Below are positions 15,351 to 23,043 of a stretch of DNA of 64,000 nt, one piece after another. A program made the position numbers and the translations under genes. The stretch spans positions 62,001 to 126,000 of the forward strand of contig NZ_RQII01000028.1 in NCBI RefSeq assembly GCF_004761975.1. Reading direction: 5' to 3'. Positions within the stretch are counted from its first letter, which is position 1. Each line of letters opens with the position of its first letter. The stretch comes from Planococcus koreensis (GTDB lineage: Bacteria; Bacillota; Bacilli; Bacillales_A; Planococcaceae). The notes under the pieces are model-generated. The model saw only the letters and a list, made by a program, of their open reading frames with translations, was not told the origin of the DNA and searched no databases.

Positions 15351-15791
15351 CTAAAGATCCATTTCGTTGAAAAATGCGTTCAATTCTTTCAAGTTTTTCA
15401 TCAATGCGATGGCATTGACGTCTTCAAGGAAATGGCAGCTCACCAGTTTGTCGGCAACTGCCGCTTCTATCGGCTTGTTATTGTCTTTCGCTTTTTCAGT
15501 CAATGAAATGATGAAGGCGCGCTTGTCTTGCGTCGACTGCTCTTTCAGGAGCCAGCCGTTTTCAAGCATGCGGCTGATCGTCGGATTGAGCGTGCCGATC
15601 CCCAAACCGAGCCGCCCGCCGATGTCTTTCGTCAGCAGCCGGTCCTCGTCCCATAAGATGAGAAGCACCAAGTATTGAGTGAACGTCAGCCCGAAAGGAT
15701 CCAGGACGCGTGCATACATTTTCGTGAAGTTGCTGGACGCCTTATACACTTCAAAGCATAATTGCTGTTCTAATTTCGATGGTTTATCCAT
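15351..15791 (-). CDS. ohrR: Organic hydroperoxide-sensing repressor OhrR (MarR family)
   Basis: 146-residue winged-helix dimer of the MarR family. The reactive Cys12 sits in LEQQLCFEVYKASS, matching the sensing Cys of Bacillus OhrR, and FGLTFTQYLVLLILWDE follows as in that family. Only this N-terminal sensing Cys and one late Cys (VSCHF) are present, so it could be either the one-Cys or two-Cys type. It lies between ohr and gpx and should bind the twin palindromes upstream of ohr, repressing until the Cys is oxidised. Confidence 0.92.
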   Translation of the reverse strand: MDKPSKLEQQLCFEVYKASSNFTKMYARVLDPFGLTFTQYLVLLILWDEDRLLTKDIGGRLGLGIGTLNPTISRMLENGWLLKEQSTQDKRAFIISLTEKAKDNNKPIEAAVADKLVSCHFLEDVNAIALMKNLKELNAFFNEMDL

Positions 15792-15811
15792 ATATCCACC
15801 CCATGCTCTTC

Positions 15812-16234
15812 TTATAGAATAATGATTTCAACGTCGATCGAGTCTTTGATGGCTTTCGAATATGGGCAGGTCTGGTGGGCTTTTTCCACGTAAAGCTCTT
15901 TTTGTGCTTCATCCAGGCCGGTAATGTCCACTTCGAGTTTAGCTGCCAGCTTGACGCCGCCGTTCTCCTTGTCGCCAAGAAGCGAAATCGTCGCTTTCAC
16001 TTCGGTTTTTTCCACTTCCACTTTCGCTTGTTCCAGCACCAATTCAAGCGCGCTGTTGAAGCATGCACTATAGCCCGCTGCGAATAATTGTTCCGGATTT
16101 GTCGCAGTCGTAGCTGTTCCGCCTAGTGCTGCGGGCTTGGCCACGTCCATGAAGAAGATGTTATCCTCTGAGTATACCTCACCTTGTCTGCCGCCTGTGT
16201 TGATAATCGTCGTTTCGTATAATGCTTTTGCCAT
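15812..16234 (-). CDS. ohr: Organic hydroperoxide reductase Ohr (OsmC family)
   Basis: 140-residue thiol peroxidase that reduces organic hydroperoxides, working as a cytosolic dimer with lipoylated electron donors in known members. The two catalytic cysteines are clear: GYSACFNSAL and HQTCPYSKA. Length and the NPEQLFAAGY motif fit Ohr and not OsmC. It is the first gene of the operon and is preceded by two OhrR-type operators. The start has GGAGGCG at good spacing. Confidence 0.95.
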   Translation of the reverse strand: MAKALYETTIINTGGRQGEVYSEDNIFFMDVAKPAALGGTATTATNPEQLFAAGYSACFNSALELVLEQAKVEVEKTEVKATISLLGDKENGGVKLAAKLEVDITGLDEAQKELYVEKAHQTCPYSKAIKDSIDVEIIIL

Positions 16235-16253
16235 TTCTTTTCGCCTCCAAATT

Positions 16254-16299
16254 TATATCGCTTACGATGTACATTAAACTATATCGTGAACGATGTAAA
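16254..16299 (-). promoter_or_regulatory. ohr promoter with two tandem OhrR operator candidates
   Basis: TATATCGCTTACGATGTA (16254-16271) and TATATCGTGAACGATGTA (16280-16297) are two 18-bp copies of the same palindrome TAyATCGTnnACGATrTA, centres 26 bp apart. The likely promoter is TTTACA (16294-16299), 17 bp, TAATGT (16271-16276), so one copy covers the -35/spacer and the other touches the -10 and start. Confidence 0.8.
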
Positions 16300-16322
16300 A
16301 TGATAAGGCTTGCTGATTCTAA

Positions 16323-16362
16323 AAAATAAAAAAAGGCATAGCGGAATTTCCCCGATATGCCT
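16323..16362 (-). terminator. Terminator after the 62-residue basic protein gene
   Basis: AGGCATA...TATGCCT hairpin followed by TTTTTTATTTTTT on the minus strand. Confidence 0.85.
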
Positions 16363-16376
16363 CGATCTATGCCGGC

Positions 16377-16565
16377 TTAGCCGTCAATCCATTCTGACGG
16401 TCCGCTTTTATTGGTGCTGTCGGCCTTCGCCACTTCAGCTTGCTTGTTTTGCTTACTTTTATAAGGCTTGTTGCTTTTGGCTTTGTTGGCGCCTTTTTCC
16501 CAGCGCGTCCAGCCTTTTTTGCCGGTGCCTCTGCCAGTACCGCTTTTCGCTTTATCTTTGCTCAT
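16377..16565 (-). CDS. Small basic protein, probably DUF3934
   Basis: 62 residues, very rich in Lys and Gly and lacking any hydrophobic core. The N-terminal half (SGTGRGTGKKGWTRWEKGANK, here quoted only in part as GTGRGTGKKGWTRWEKGANK) resembles the DUF3934 proteins of Bacillus as I remember them; the Lys/Ala-rich tail ending SEWIDG is extra. The charge suggests nucleic acid or ribosome contact but this is inference. The start at 16565 has GGGAGTG. It has its own terminator and lies between the ohr promoter and an acetyltransferase gene. Confidence 0.65.
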   Translation of the reverse strand: MSKDKAKSGTGRGTGKKGWTRWEKGANKAKSNKPYKSKQNKQAEVAKADSTNKSGPSEWIDG

Positions 16566-16652
16566 GTTTATCACTCCCGTACTTTCCCGCAGCCGTGCGA
16601 GGGAATTCCCCTTATCATAACAGGTTCAGGCGGTTTCTACACCCCTCCGCTT

Positions 16653-17216
16653 TTAAAATGAGCCCCGAAGCCCATTCTTTTGCAGATACTGGAGGAAGTC
16701 CGCTTTCGCGAAGACATTCAAAACACATGGCTGCTTTTCCTTCTTTTCAAGGGCGTGATGTTCTTCGGGAAACTCCTTTTCCACTCCCAGGCGGATGAAC
16801 GGCAGTTTCGCCTGTGCTTTCTGCGAACGCACATTGACCTCCCGCGCACCGGCAAACACATAGTCCAACCCCAGTTCTTCAAAGGCGATGCGCAGGATTT
16901 CGATTTTGGACGCTTCGTTATAGCCTTGCCCCCAATAATCATGGCCGATCCAAGTGCCGATGTGGCAGGACTTCTTGCTGTGGTCGATGAACATCAAATC
17001 GGTTAGCCCGATCAAGTTTCCGTGTCCATCCAAAATCACACGCGGCACCGTTACGCCTTCCCGCTCTTGCTGCATCGCTTGTCGGACGAATTGCCTGGTG
17101 TCTTCAACGGTGCCGTCCGGCAAACCCAGCGCTTCTTTTACCGGCGGTGCCGAAGACATCCGGTAAATGTCCTCGCAGAAATCCAGCTTGTGCGGCACCA
17201 GCGTAACTTTTTTCAT
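16653..17216 (-). CDS. GNAT family N-acetyltransferase (RimJ/RimL-like)
   Basis: 187-residue acetyltransferase. The core motif is IGTWIGHDYWGQGYNEASKIEILRIAFEELGLDYV, of which DYWGQGYNE is the acetyl-CoA loop typical of the RimJ/RimL and spermidine acetyltransferase type. The substrate is unknown. Its ATG overlaps the stop of the DinB-like gene (ATGA), so the two are coupled. It ends a four-gene operon (18517 to 16653). Confidence 0.82.
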   Translation of the reverse strand: MKKVTLVPHKLDFCEDIYRMSSAPPVKEALGLPDGTVEDTRQFVRQAMQQEREGVTVPRVILDGHGNLIGLTDLMFIDHSKKSCHIGTWIGHDYWGQGYNEASKIEILRIAFEELGLDYVFAGAREVNVRSQKAQAKLPFIRLGVEKEFPEEHHALEKKEKQPCVLNVFAKADFLQYLQKNGLRGSF

Positions 17217-17740
17217 ACACGTTCCTCCACTTCCAGCAAACGGCCAGCCATAGACCGGATCTGTCCCCGGTGGCTGATTTCATCCTCCAGCACATGAAAC
17301 CATAAATAATACATATTGTACGCAACACCATTCGGCCAGCGCCGCTCCCCGTAAAGCCAGCTGTCATTTTTCGCTTTCAGCTCGCGCAGCGTAACAGCCC
17401 TTACGCTTGCCAGTTTTTCCGTATAATGAGCCAGCGGATAACCGCAGATAATTTCACGGGCGTTCGCCCCCAGCTCGATTGCCGTTCCCCATTCTTTCAG
17501 CTCAGCATCATTGAAATCGCGGTTTTCAAACGAAATGAGCTGATGGACCTTTTCAATCGACGCGATATGCGCCAGCAATGCACCAGCGGAATTGGCCATG
17601 CCGTGTCCCATGGAATCCAATTGTTCCAAATTCAATCCCGAAGTGGCCTGCAGCGTGCCTTCGCGTACATGCTCGAGCATGAACACCAATTCCCCTATCT
17701 TTTCATCGTATCCAGACGCCGATTTTACTGTGTAGTCCAT
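17213..17740 (-). CDS. DinB-family (DinB_2/DUF664-like) protein
   Basis: 175-residue four-helix bundle protein of the DinB/YfiT superfamily. The metal-site histidines fall where expected: HIASIEKVH in the second helix and HVLEDEISHRGQI in the last. Members include bacillithiol-dependent S-transferases and mycothiol maleylpyruvate isomerases; without a partner the reaction of this one is open. Close packing with acetyltransferase genes on both sides suggests a detoxification or modification operon. The start has GGGGGGAT at suitable spacing. Confidence 0.82.
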   Translation of the reverse strand: MDYTVKSASGYDEKIGELVFMLEHVREGTLQATSGLNLEQLDSMGHGMANSAGALLAHIASIEKVHQLISFENRDFNDAELKEWGTAIELGANAREIICGYPLAHYTEKLASVRAVTLRELKAKNDSWLYGERRWPNGVAYNMYYLWFHVLEDEISHRGQIRSMAGRLLEVEERV

Positions 17741-17742
17741 CC

Positions 17743-18027
17743 CTAAATCCCCCCGAGTAAATAAGTGATCCAGCCTACCGCAAATGTTCCAGTTGCAAAA
17801 GCTGGAATGGCCAAAAGAATTTTGGCGGGCAGCCCGATCCCGCTAAAATGCGCGTGTACTTTCTCCATCACTTTCCAGTATAGGAAAAAGCATGGAATTG
17901 CAAGTACACCAGCCAGAAAATCGATCCGTGTAAGCGGTGGGCTAATATAATGATCGAAGAAAAAGCTCATTTTCGCCCCAAGCGCAAAAAGCACCAATTG
18001 GCAGCTAAAAATTTTCAGGTAATCCAT
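17743..18027 (-). CDS. Small membrane protein, 94 residues
   Basis: I do not recognise a family. The sequence shows about three hydrophobic segments: KIFSCQLVLFALGAKMSFFF near the start, DFLAGVLAIPCFFLYWKVM in the middle and a C-terminal ALLAIPAF...VGWITYLL-like helix. It overlaps the upstream acetyltransferase by 23 bp and ends two bases before the DinB-like gene, so it is a genuine member of that operon. The start at 18027 has AAGGAGA. Confidence 0.7.
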   Translation of the reverse strand: MDYLKIFSCQLVLFALGAKMSFFFDHYISPPLTRIDFLAGVLAIPCFFLYWKVMEKVHAHFSGIGLPAKILLAIPAFATGTFAVGWITYLLGGI

Positions 18028-18517
18028 GCTTATCTTTCTCCTTCAAGCATACATTCTTTTCATAATAAATAAGCGTAGCTTTGTCGTTTATTGCAACACG
18101 GCTGCCGCATTCCACATAACCTAACTTTTCATACAAATAGCAATTGCCTTGTTCTTCAAGTAACATCGACAGCTTCCATATAGACTCACCGCGAAAAAGG
18201 TTTTCCGCTTTTTTCATTGCTTGCTGGGCGATGCCCTTGCCCTGGAAAGCGGGATCGACGAAGATCGGGCCGATCCACATCGCCCCTTCTTTTCCTTGCC
18301 GGATGCACATCGCACCCGCCCAGTTCCCATCCGCCACAATTTTGAAAAATCCGCCGGACGGGTCTACAATTCGTTTTTGGGTACGTGCGATTGTTTCCAT
18401 AGCCGGACTGGTGCCGTAATCCTGGTATTTCTCGAGCAACGGCCAGAAAGCCTTTTTTTGCAGAGCCAAGAGGGCAGGTGCATCTGACTCCGTCGCTTTT
18501 TTTAATGTTACTTTCAT
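18005..18517 (-). CDS. GNAT family N-acetyltransferase
   Basis: 170-residue acetyltransferase and first gene of the operon 18517-16653. The motif IGPIFVDPAFQGKGIAQQAMKKAE contains the acetyl-CoA loop QGKGIA, and NCYLYEKLGYVECG is the usual C-terminal strand-turn. No substrate can be inferred. A GAGGAGCG site supports the start. Downstream genes overlap it, which argues for one transcript of all four. Confidence 0.82.
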   Translation of the reverse strand: MKVTLKKATESDAPALLALQKKAFWPLLEKYQDYGTSPAMETIARTQKRIVDPSGGFFKIVADGNWAGAMCIRQGKEGAMWIGPIFVDPAFQGKGIAQQAMKKAENLFRGESIWKLSMLLEEQGNCYLYEKLGYVECGSRVAINDKATLIYYEKNVCLKEKDKHGLPENF

Positions 18518-18604
18518 CAGAACCGCTCCTCGTTTGAATCATTAGGGAATAATTGTAACTTTATTCATAGTGTACCGTCTATAGAATAAAAGGGGGAGAG
18601 TTGT

Positions 18605-19090
18605 GTGAAAACTTTTTTGGCGGCGTTAGCTTTGATTTCCTGTTTCGCACTTTTCGGCTGCGGACAAAGGGAAGGCACGGCGGAACATTTGGATGGCGCT
18701 TATATCCTGGCGCTCAAGCTGATGATTGAAACCGATCCGGGATTGAACCAATCGATGGATTACATAGCAGTGGACATGGAGACGCTCACGGAATTGGATG
18801 CTGGAGACAAAAAAGGCATCTTGCGTTCACTGGAAACGAAATACGGGGTCGAGGCCATGGATGCTTCGTTCGAGAAATTGAAGGCACAAGGCTTGTATGA
18901 CGAAGAATCAGGAAGCCTGGATGGAATCCTCTTGACCTTCGAAAAAATGGAATACAATTTTAATGGCTCGGTCACCTTCATCGGCGCTAAAATGAAGTCG
19001 GGAGTGGGGGCCACCGGAGTCCAAAGTACACTGGAATTCGACGGCAGCAGTTGGAAAATACAAGAATCGAAACAGACATGGGTCAGTTAA
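18605..19090 (+). CDS. Hypothetical lipoprotein, 161 residues
   Basis: GTG start with a GGGGGAG site. The N-terminus MKTFLAALALISCFALFGCG is a lipoprotein signal with the lipobox LFGC, so the mature protein would be anchored outside the membrane. The rest is a soluble domain with several predicted helices and a final strand-rich part (GSVTFIGAKMKSGVGATG...SWKIQESKQTW) that looks like an NTF2- or DUF-type fold of Bacillus lipoproteins, but I cannot name the family. It is a lone plus-strand gene between two minus-strand operons. Confidence 0.75.
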   Translation: MKTFLAALALISCFALFGCGQREGTAEHLDGAYILALKLMIETDPGLNQSMDYIAVDMETLTELDAGDKKGILRSLETKYGVEAMDASFEKLKAQGLYDEESGSLDGILLTFEKMEYNFNGSVTFIGAKMKSGVGATGVQSTLEFDGSSWKIQESKQTWVS

Positions 19091-19098
19091 TGGCCCGC

Positions 19099-19133
19099 AA
19101 AAAGAGCCGGCCCCGATATGAGGGTCCGGCTCT
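19099..19133. terminator. Convergent terminator between lipoprotein and methyltransferase genes
   Basis: AGAGCCGGcCCC pairs with GGGtCCGGCTCT. The T run is on the minus-strand side, so it best serves the gene at 19164, but it may stop both. Confidence 0.75.
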
Positions 19134-19163
19134 CCTATTCTGCTTTTGCTGCCCCGCACTCTG

Positions 19164-19718
19164 TTAATACAGATAAGGAATCAGCCGTGCACGCTGCTTC
19201 ATCCACTGTGTATAATCTTCGCCAAACTTTTCGACCAACAGCGCTTCCTCATAATCCATGCGCTTTACTAACGCCCATGCTACAGCGGCTCCGCCGACAA
19301 CTGCCGCAATGATGCTGGTGAAATACAGTGCCATGCCCAGCGTGATAAAAAACAGGCCGGTGTAGAGTGGATGGCGCAACCGCCGGTATGGCCCGGTACT
19401 GACAATCTGGTCGCCTTCCCGAACTGTGACGTAACGGGTAAACTGGTTTTTCAAATGGACAATCCCCCACATCCGCAAAAACACGCCCGCGGCAAAAAAC
19501 AGCGCGCCCGTTCCTTTCATCCACTCCGCGAAACCGGCGCCCTGCAGCTCCTGCAGCAGCATCGCGAGTCCGATTGTGCCAGCGAGCGCTGTGAAAATCA
19601 GGAAAAACGAACGCTTTTCCAACGGATCGCTCGCTCCGGCGCTGCGGTTGCGGAAAAACACGAATTCCCCGATCCATACCAAACTGACAGCAACAAAAAT
19701 CCAATCAATGAACGTCAT
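19164..19718 (-). CDS. Isoprenylcysteine carboxyl methyltransferase (ICMT)-like membrane protein
   Basis: 184-residue membrane protein with about five hydrophobic helices. The C-terminal half has the ICMT/PEMT signature: GPYRRLRHPLYTG, then EEALLVEKFGEDYTQW. Bacterial members are SAM-dependent methyltransferases of unclear substrate; some modify isoprenoid or sulfur-containing lipids. It is a single gene with the AAGGGGCATG region upstream and a terminator downstream. Confidence 0.8.
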   Translation of the reverse strand: MTFIDWIFVAVSLVWIGEFVFFRNRSAGASDPLEKRSFFLIFTALAGTIGLAMLLQELQGAGFAEWMKGTGALFFAAGVFLRMWGIVHLKNQFTRYVTVREGDQIVSTGPYRRLRHPLYTGLFFITLGMALYFTSIIAAVVGGAAVAWALVKRMDYEEALLVEKFGEDYTQWMKQRARLIPYLY

Positions 19719-19800
19719 ATCCCATGCCCCTTACTTTCTGCCTCTTTGTTTAAAATATATAGAAACTTCGGATCCAATACAAACTGCAGCCCTTTCGTAT

Positions 19801-19846
19801 AAAAGAAAACAGGCTTTCTTCCCCAGCAAAAGGAAAGAAAGCCTGT
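19801..19846 (-). terminator. Terminator of the cba oxidase operon
   Basis: ACAGGCTTTCTT pairs with AAGAAAGCCTGT, followed by TTTTCTTTT on the minus strand, just after the 27-residue gene. Confidence 0.82.
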
Positions 19847-19849
19847 CTT

Positions 19850-19933
19850 TTATTCGTCAGTCGTTGATAAATCAACCAGCATCGCGGTGAACACGATGAA
19901 AATCGCCATTAATGATAATACCATGGTGAACAT
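19850..19933 (-). CDS. 27-residue single-helix membrane peptide after the oxidase subunit I gene
   Basis: Short frame MFTMVLSLMAIFIVFTAMLV followed by DLSTTDE, one membrane helix with an acidic tail. It has an in-place TTGAGGG ribosome site, begins 13 bp after the subunit I stop and ends just before the operon terminator. Position suggests an accessory subunit of the oxidase, like the tiny CydX/CcoQ-type helpers of other terminal oxidases. No family is known to me, so it remains a prediction. Confidence 0.55.
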   Translation of the reverse strand: MFTMVLSLMAIFIVFTAMLVDLSTTDE

Positions 19934-19946
19934 TGCCCTCAACTCC

Positions 19947-21599
19947 TTACCAAGTTATGAATCCTTTAGAACCAGGAGGTGCATTTTGAATCATGTCGCC
20001 GATCGGGATTGCATACGCGATAAAGATAAGCGCAAATGCAATGCCGACCCAAATCGCCCAATTCTCCAAAAACTTCGGCGTGTGTTCTTTATCGCTTTCC
20101 GCTAACGGGAACTCGACGAAATCTTCGGGCCGTTCCGCTTTCGGCGACAGGAACATCGTCATGATGACGATATACATCAAGATCATCGCCGACAAGAACA
20201 GAATGCTGCCGCCGACTGCCATTGTGACGTGGCTTGTCAGGATGCCATCGAACCATTCCAGTGCAGAAGGATGATTATTGTACCCTGCATAAGCGGTGCG
20301 CCGGGGCGCCCCGAGCAGCCCCAGAATATGCTGCGACGTCGACATCAGCAGCATGCCAATCGTCCAAGTGATGATTTGGACGAATCCAAGACGCTGCATC
20401 GACTTCGTGAACTGGCGCCCAGTCAAGTAGGGAATCAGCCAGAACGTCAAGCCCATGAACGTCATCGCCACCGGTGTACCGACGGTGATGTGGAAATGGC
20501 CGACAATCCACAGCGTGTTGTGGACGACTTCATTGAGCTGGAAGCTTGCATTGATAATGCCGCCGGCGCCGCCGGGAATGAAAAATGCCATCGCGATGAA
20601 AATCGACGTGAAACGGACATCTTTCCAAGGCAGCATGCGGAACCAGCCGAACAAGCCGACCGCGCCTTTTTTGCGCCCTGAAATTTCAAAGTTCGCAAAC
20701 ATCGTGAATGCTGTCATTAAGGACGGCACGATGACCATGAATGTCAGAACAACTTGAAGGAATTTCCAGAAGTTCGAAATCCCTGGCTCAGTCAACTGAT
20801 GGTGGAAGCCGACCGGAATGGAGAAAAGGATGAACAAAACGAATGACAGACGCGCCAGGGAATCACTGAATACTTTGACGCCAAGCAATTTCGGCACGAT
20901 CAAATACCATGCCATATACGCCGGCAATAGCCAGAAATACACAAGCGGGTGGCCAAAATACCAGAACAATGAGCGGCTGAGTTCGACGTTGATCGTATCC
21001 GTCCAGCCAAATGCCCAAGGAATGTATTGGAACAACACGGTCGCTACGACGCCTAAGCAGGCGATGAGCCACATAACGATAGTTGTAATGGTCATGAATG
21101 CGAACAGCGGGCTCAAGTGCCCTTTGTTTTTGCGGCGCCATGCCATGTAATGGCCGATCAGCGCAAAGCTGCTGATCCAAGTTCCGATGATAAAGAGCGC
21201 CAACCCTACATAAAACCAGCCGCTCGCTTTAAGCGGTGCGTAGAATGTATAAAGCACAGAAGCTTTGCCGGAAACGATCATCACGGTCGCCATGACCGTA
21301 CCGAACAGGGTCACCCAAAAGCCGACCCATGAGTACAAGCGCACTTTCGGTCCGAATGTGCCGATGCTTTTGCTCATGCCTGTTGTAAAAAAGGCAAAAA
21401 TGAAGAATGTCGTAAATATAAGTGCTAATAATACGCCGTGGGCGGTCAAGATTTGATAATAATCCAGCCAAGCTGGCAATTGCAATGCATCATTGCGGAT
21501 AAACACCTGCAGCAGTCCAGCCAATGTCCCGATCAGGAAGGCCGCGTAAGCGACGCCGATATTTGCCAATGCGATTTTTCTGTCTTTTACAGCAATCAT
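19947..21599 (-). CDS. cbaA: ba3-type cytochrome c oxidase subunit I
   Basis: 550-residue heme-copper oxidase subunit with about 13 membrane helices. The low-spin heme ligand is in LTAHGVLLALIF, the CuB site with its cross-linked Tyr in FGHPLVYFWLLP, the CuB His pair in GFHHQL, and the high-spin heme ligands in VGHFHITVG. The pattern is that of the B-family ba3 or b(o/a)3 oxidases, which reduce oxygen to water and pump protons at lower efficiency but high affinity. It follows subunit II with one base between them; the ribosome site GAGGTG lies in the last codons of subunit II. Confidence 0.93.
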   Translation of the reverse strand: MIAVKDRKIALANIGVAYAAFLIGTLAGLLQVFIRNDALQLPAWLDYYQILTAHGVLLALIFTTFFIFAFFTTGMSKSIGTFGPKVRLYSWVGFWVTLFGTVMATVMIVSGKASVLYTFYAPLKASGWFYVGLALFIIGTWISSFALIGHYMAWRRKNKGHLSPLFAFMTITTIVMWLIACLGVVATVLFQYIPWAFGWTDTINVELSRSLFWYFGHPLVYFWLLPAYMAWYLIVPKLLGVKVFSDSLARLSFVLFILFSIPVGFHHQLTEPGISNFWKFLQVVLTFMVIVPSLMTAFTMFANFEISGRKKGAVGLFGWFRMLPWKDVRFTSIFIAMAFFIPGGAGGIINASFQLNEVVHNTLWIVGHFHITVGTPVAMTFMGLTFWLIPYLTGRQFTKSMQRLGFVQIITWTIGMLLMSTSQHILGLLGAPRRTAYAGYNNHPSALEWFDGILTSHVTMAVGGSILFLSAMILMYIVIMTMFLSPKAERPEDFVEFPLAESDKEHTPKFLENWAIWVGIAFALIFIAYAIPIGDMIQNAPPGSKGFITW

Positions 21600-21600
21600 C

Positions 21601-22068
21601 TTAATACACCTCTATTTCACTGGACATCATATGGTGGCCTGTACCGCAGTATTCGTTGCAAAGAATCAAATACTTGCCAGGCTTCTCAAATGTGTAGGAT
21701 TTCGTCGTAATTTGGCCAGGAACGACCATCATATTGACTTTTGTGTTATCAATTGTAAAACTGTGGACCACGTCTGTGCTGGTCACTTTGAAAATGATTT
21801 CTTTGCCGGCTGGCACTTTCATCTCCGGTGCGTTATAGCCGAAAGCCATCGCTACGATTGTCACTTGATAGGTATCATCATCCAGCTGAGAAACGCCTGG
21901 ATTATCAAATGGCGCTGTTTCATTCACTTTTTCCGGGTCAATCGTATCCATCCCGCCAGAAGGGGTGTGGTCATGGGAAAAGGCGCTGACGCCGACGACG
22001 CTCAAAAATACAATGAGCGAAGCAATCCCGAAAACAAGCCAAATCTTTTCGTACTTATGTAAATGCAT
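21601..22068 (-). CDS. cbaB: ba3-type cytochrome c oxidase subunit II
   Basis: 155-residue subunit with one N-terminal membrane helix (KIWLVFGIASLIVFLSVVG) and an outward cupredoxin domain. The CuA ligands are all present: His in DVVHSFTI, and Cys, Cys, His and Met in LCNEYCGTGHHMM. It takes electrons from cytochrome c and passes them to subunit I. The start MHLHKYEK (22068) is favoured because AAGGAG stands at the best distance; the in-frame ATG six bases upstream and two further ones are possible. The short length and single helix are typical of ba3 oxidases. Confidence 0.92.
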   Translation of the reverse strand: MHLHKYEKIWLVFGIASLIVFLSVVGVSAFSHDHTPSGGMDTIDPEKVNETAPFDNPGVSQLDDDTYQVTIVAMAFGYNAPEMKVPAGKEIIFKVTSTDVVHSFTIDNTKVNMMVVPGQITTKSYTFEKPGKYLILCNEYCGTGHHMMSSEIEVY

Positions 22069-22114
22069 ATCCATCTTCTCCTTTTTCATCCGTTTATGCT
22101 GCATGTCCCGCAGC

Positions 22115-22240
22115 TTATCTTGCCACGTACATCATGTAGACTACGACCCACATCACTACAATAATGACGCCTACGAAAAACACACTCACCAATGTCCCTT
22201 TTAAATTCACGCCTTGATGTTCATCGTATTTCTTGCTCAT
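22115..22240 (-). CDS. Cytochrome c oxidase subunit IIa
   Basis: 41-residue protein MSKKYDEHQGVNLKGTLVSV followed by one membrane helix (FFVGVIIVVMWVVVYMMYV). NLKGTLVSVF and the lone helix match the small IIa subunit of ba3-type oxidases, which fills the place of a missing subunit II helix. It is the first gene of the oxidase operon, with a GAGGTGAG ribosome site, and is 46 bp ahead of subunit II. Confidence 0.85.
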   Translation of the reverse strand: MSKKYDEHQGVNLKGTLVSVFFVGVIIVVMWVVVYMMYVAR

Positions 22241-22274
22241 CCGCTCTCACCTCTTGTATTTATCTCTTGCTTCC

Positions 22275-22317
22275 AGATTAAGGCTTTGCTTCCGAAGACA
22301 TTGTGATAAATGTCACA
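22275..22317 (-). promoter_or_regulatory. Fnr/Crp-type site and promoter of the ba3 oxidase operon
   Basis: TGTGATAAATGTCACA (22302-22317) is a perfect TGTGA-N6-TCACA palindrome. A -10-like TAATCT (minus strand, 22275-22280) places the site centre at exactly -41.5, the classic class II activator position, and no good -35 is present. A regulator of this family with an Fe-S motif is encoded at 31709-32410. Confidence 0.72.
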
Positions 22318-22354
22318 CCTGTATCATTTTTTAGGTGCATTTTCATATTTTGGA

Positions 22355-22392
22355 CAAAAAAACAAGCTGATCCGGATGGGATCAGCTTGTTT
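22355..22392 (-). terminator. Terminator after the first FMN reductase gene
   Basis: AACAAGCTGATCC pairs with GGATCAGCTTGTT and TTTTTTG follows on the minus strand. Confidence 0.85.
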
Positions 22393-22417
22393 GGCAGGAA
22401 TAGAGGATTGATTTATA

Positions 22418-23026
22418 TTATTGGCGAACCGTTTTCAATGCCTTCGACCACGGTATAACCTGGTCCAGCATTTGGTTGACTGAATCTGCCTGCACCGGAG
22501 CCGCTTTCAATTCAGCGCCGTTTTCAAAGTCCGTGAATAAAGATAGAGCCGGGTGGACGCGGACATCCGCTACTGACAATTCACCCAGGATGCCGCGCAA
22601 ATGTTCTGCAGCGCGCGCTCCGCCAACGGAACCGTATGAAACGATGCCGGCTGCTTTGTTGTTCCATTCTACGCGCAAATAATCCAATGCGTTTTTCAGG
22701 GAACCTGTGATGGAATGGTTATACTCCTGCGCGATGAAAACAAAGCCGTCCTGTGCCGCAACAGCTTCGGACCATCCCGCAGCGCCGGAAGCGTCTCCGC
22801 CGTTTTCGCCGAGCAGCGGCAATTTATAATCAGCGATGTCGATGATCGTGTAGTTCGCATCTCCGCGTTTGTCAGCCAATTCTTTTACCCAATCCCCTAC
22901 TTGCGGGCTTAAGCGGCCTTCGCGTGTCGATCCTAAGATGATGCCGATGTTCAATGGTGTCATTGTTATTTCCTCCTTTGGTTGTTCAGTTTGCTGTGTT
23001 CCGAATAATTTATTTAGAAATCCCAT
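22418..23026 (-). CDS. NADPH-dependent FMN reductase/quinone reductase
   Basis: 202-residue flavodoxin-fold reductase. The FMN loop is LGSTREGRLSPQVGDWV, followed by AQEYNHSITGSLKNALDYL and SYGSVGGARAAEHLR, the classic NADPH-dependent FMN/azo/quinone reductase pattern. It lies 18 bp behind the ring-cleavage dioxygenase and should be co-induced with it. There are two possible starts: 23026 (AAGGGAG site, adds MGFLNKLFG...) and 22963 (AAAGGAGG site, 181 residues, the family norm). The second protein at 24254 is its paralogue. Confidence 0.86.
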   Translation of the reverse strand: MGFLNKLFGTQQTEQPKEEITMTPLNIGIILGSTREGRLSPQVGDWVKELADKRGDANYTIIDIADYKLPLLGENGGDASGAAGWSEAVAAQDGFVFIAQEYNHSITGSLKNALDYLRVEWNNKAAGIVSYGSVGGARAAEHLRGILGELSVADVRVHPALSLFTDFENGAELKAAPVQADSVNQMLDQVIPWSKALKTVRQ

Positions 23027-23043
23027 TTTATCGATTTTCTCCC

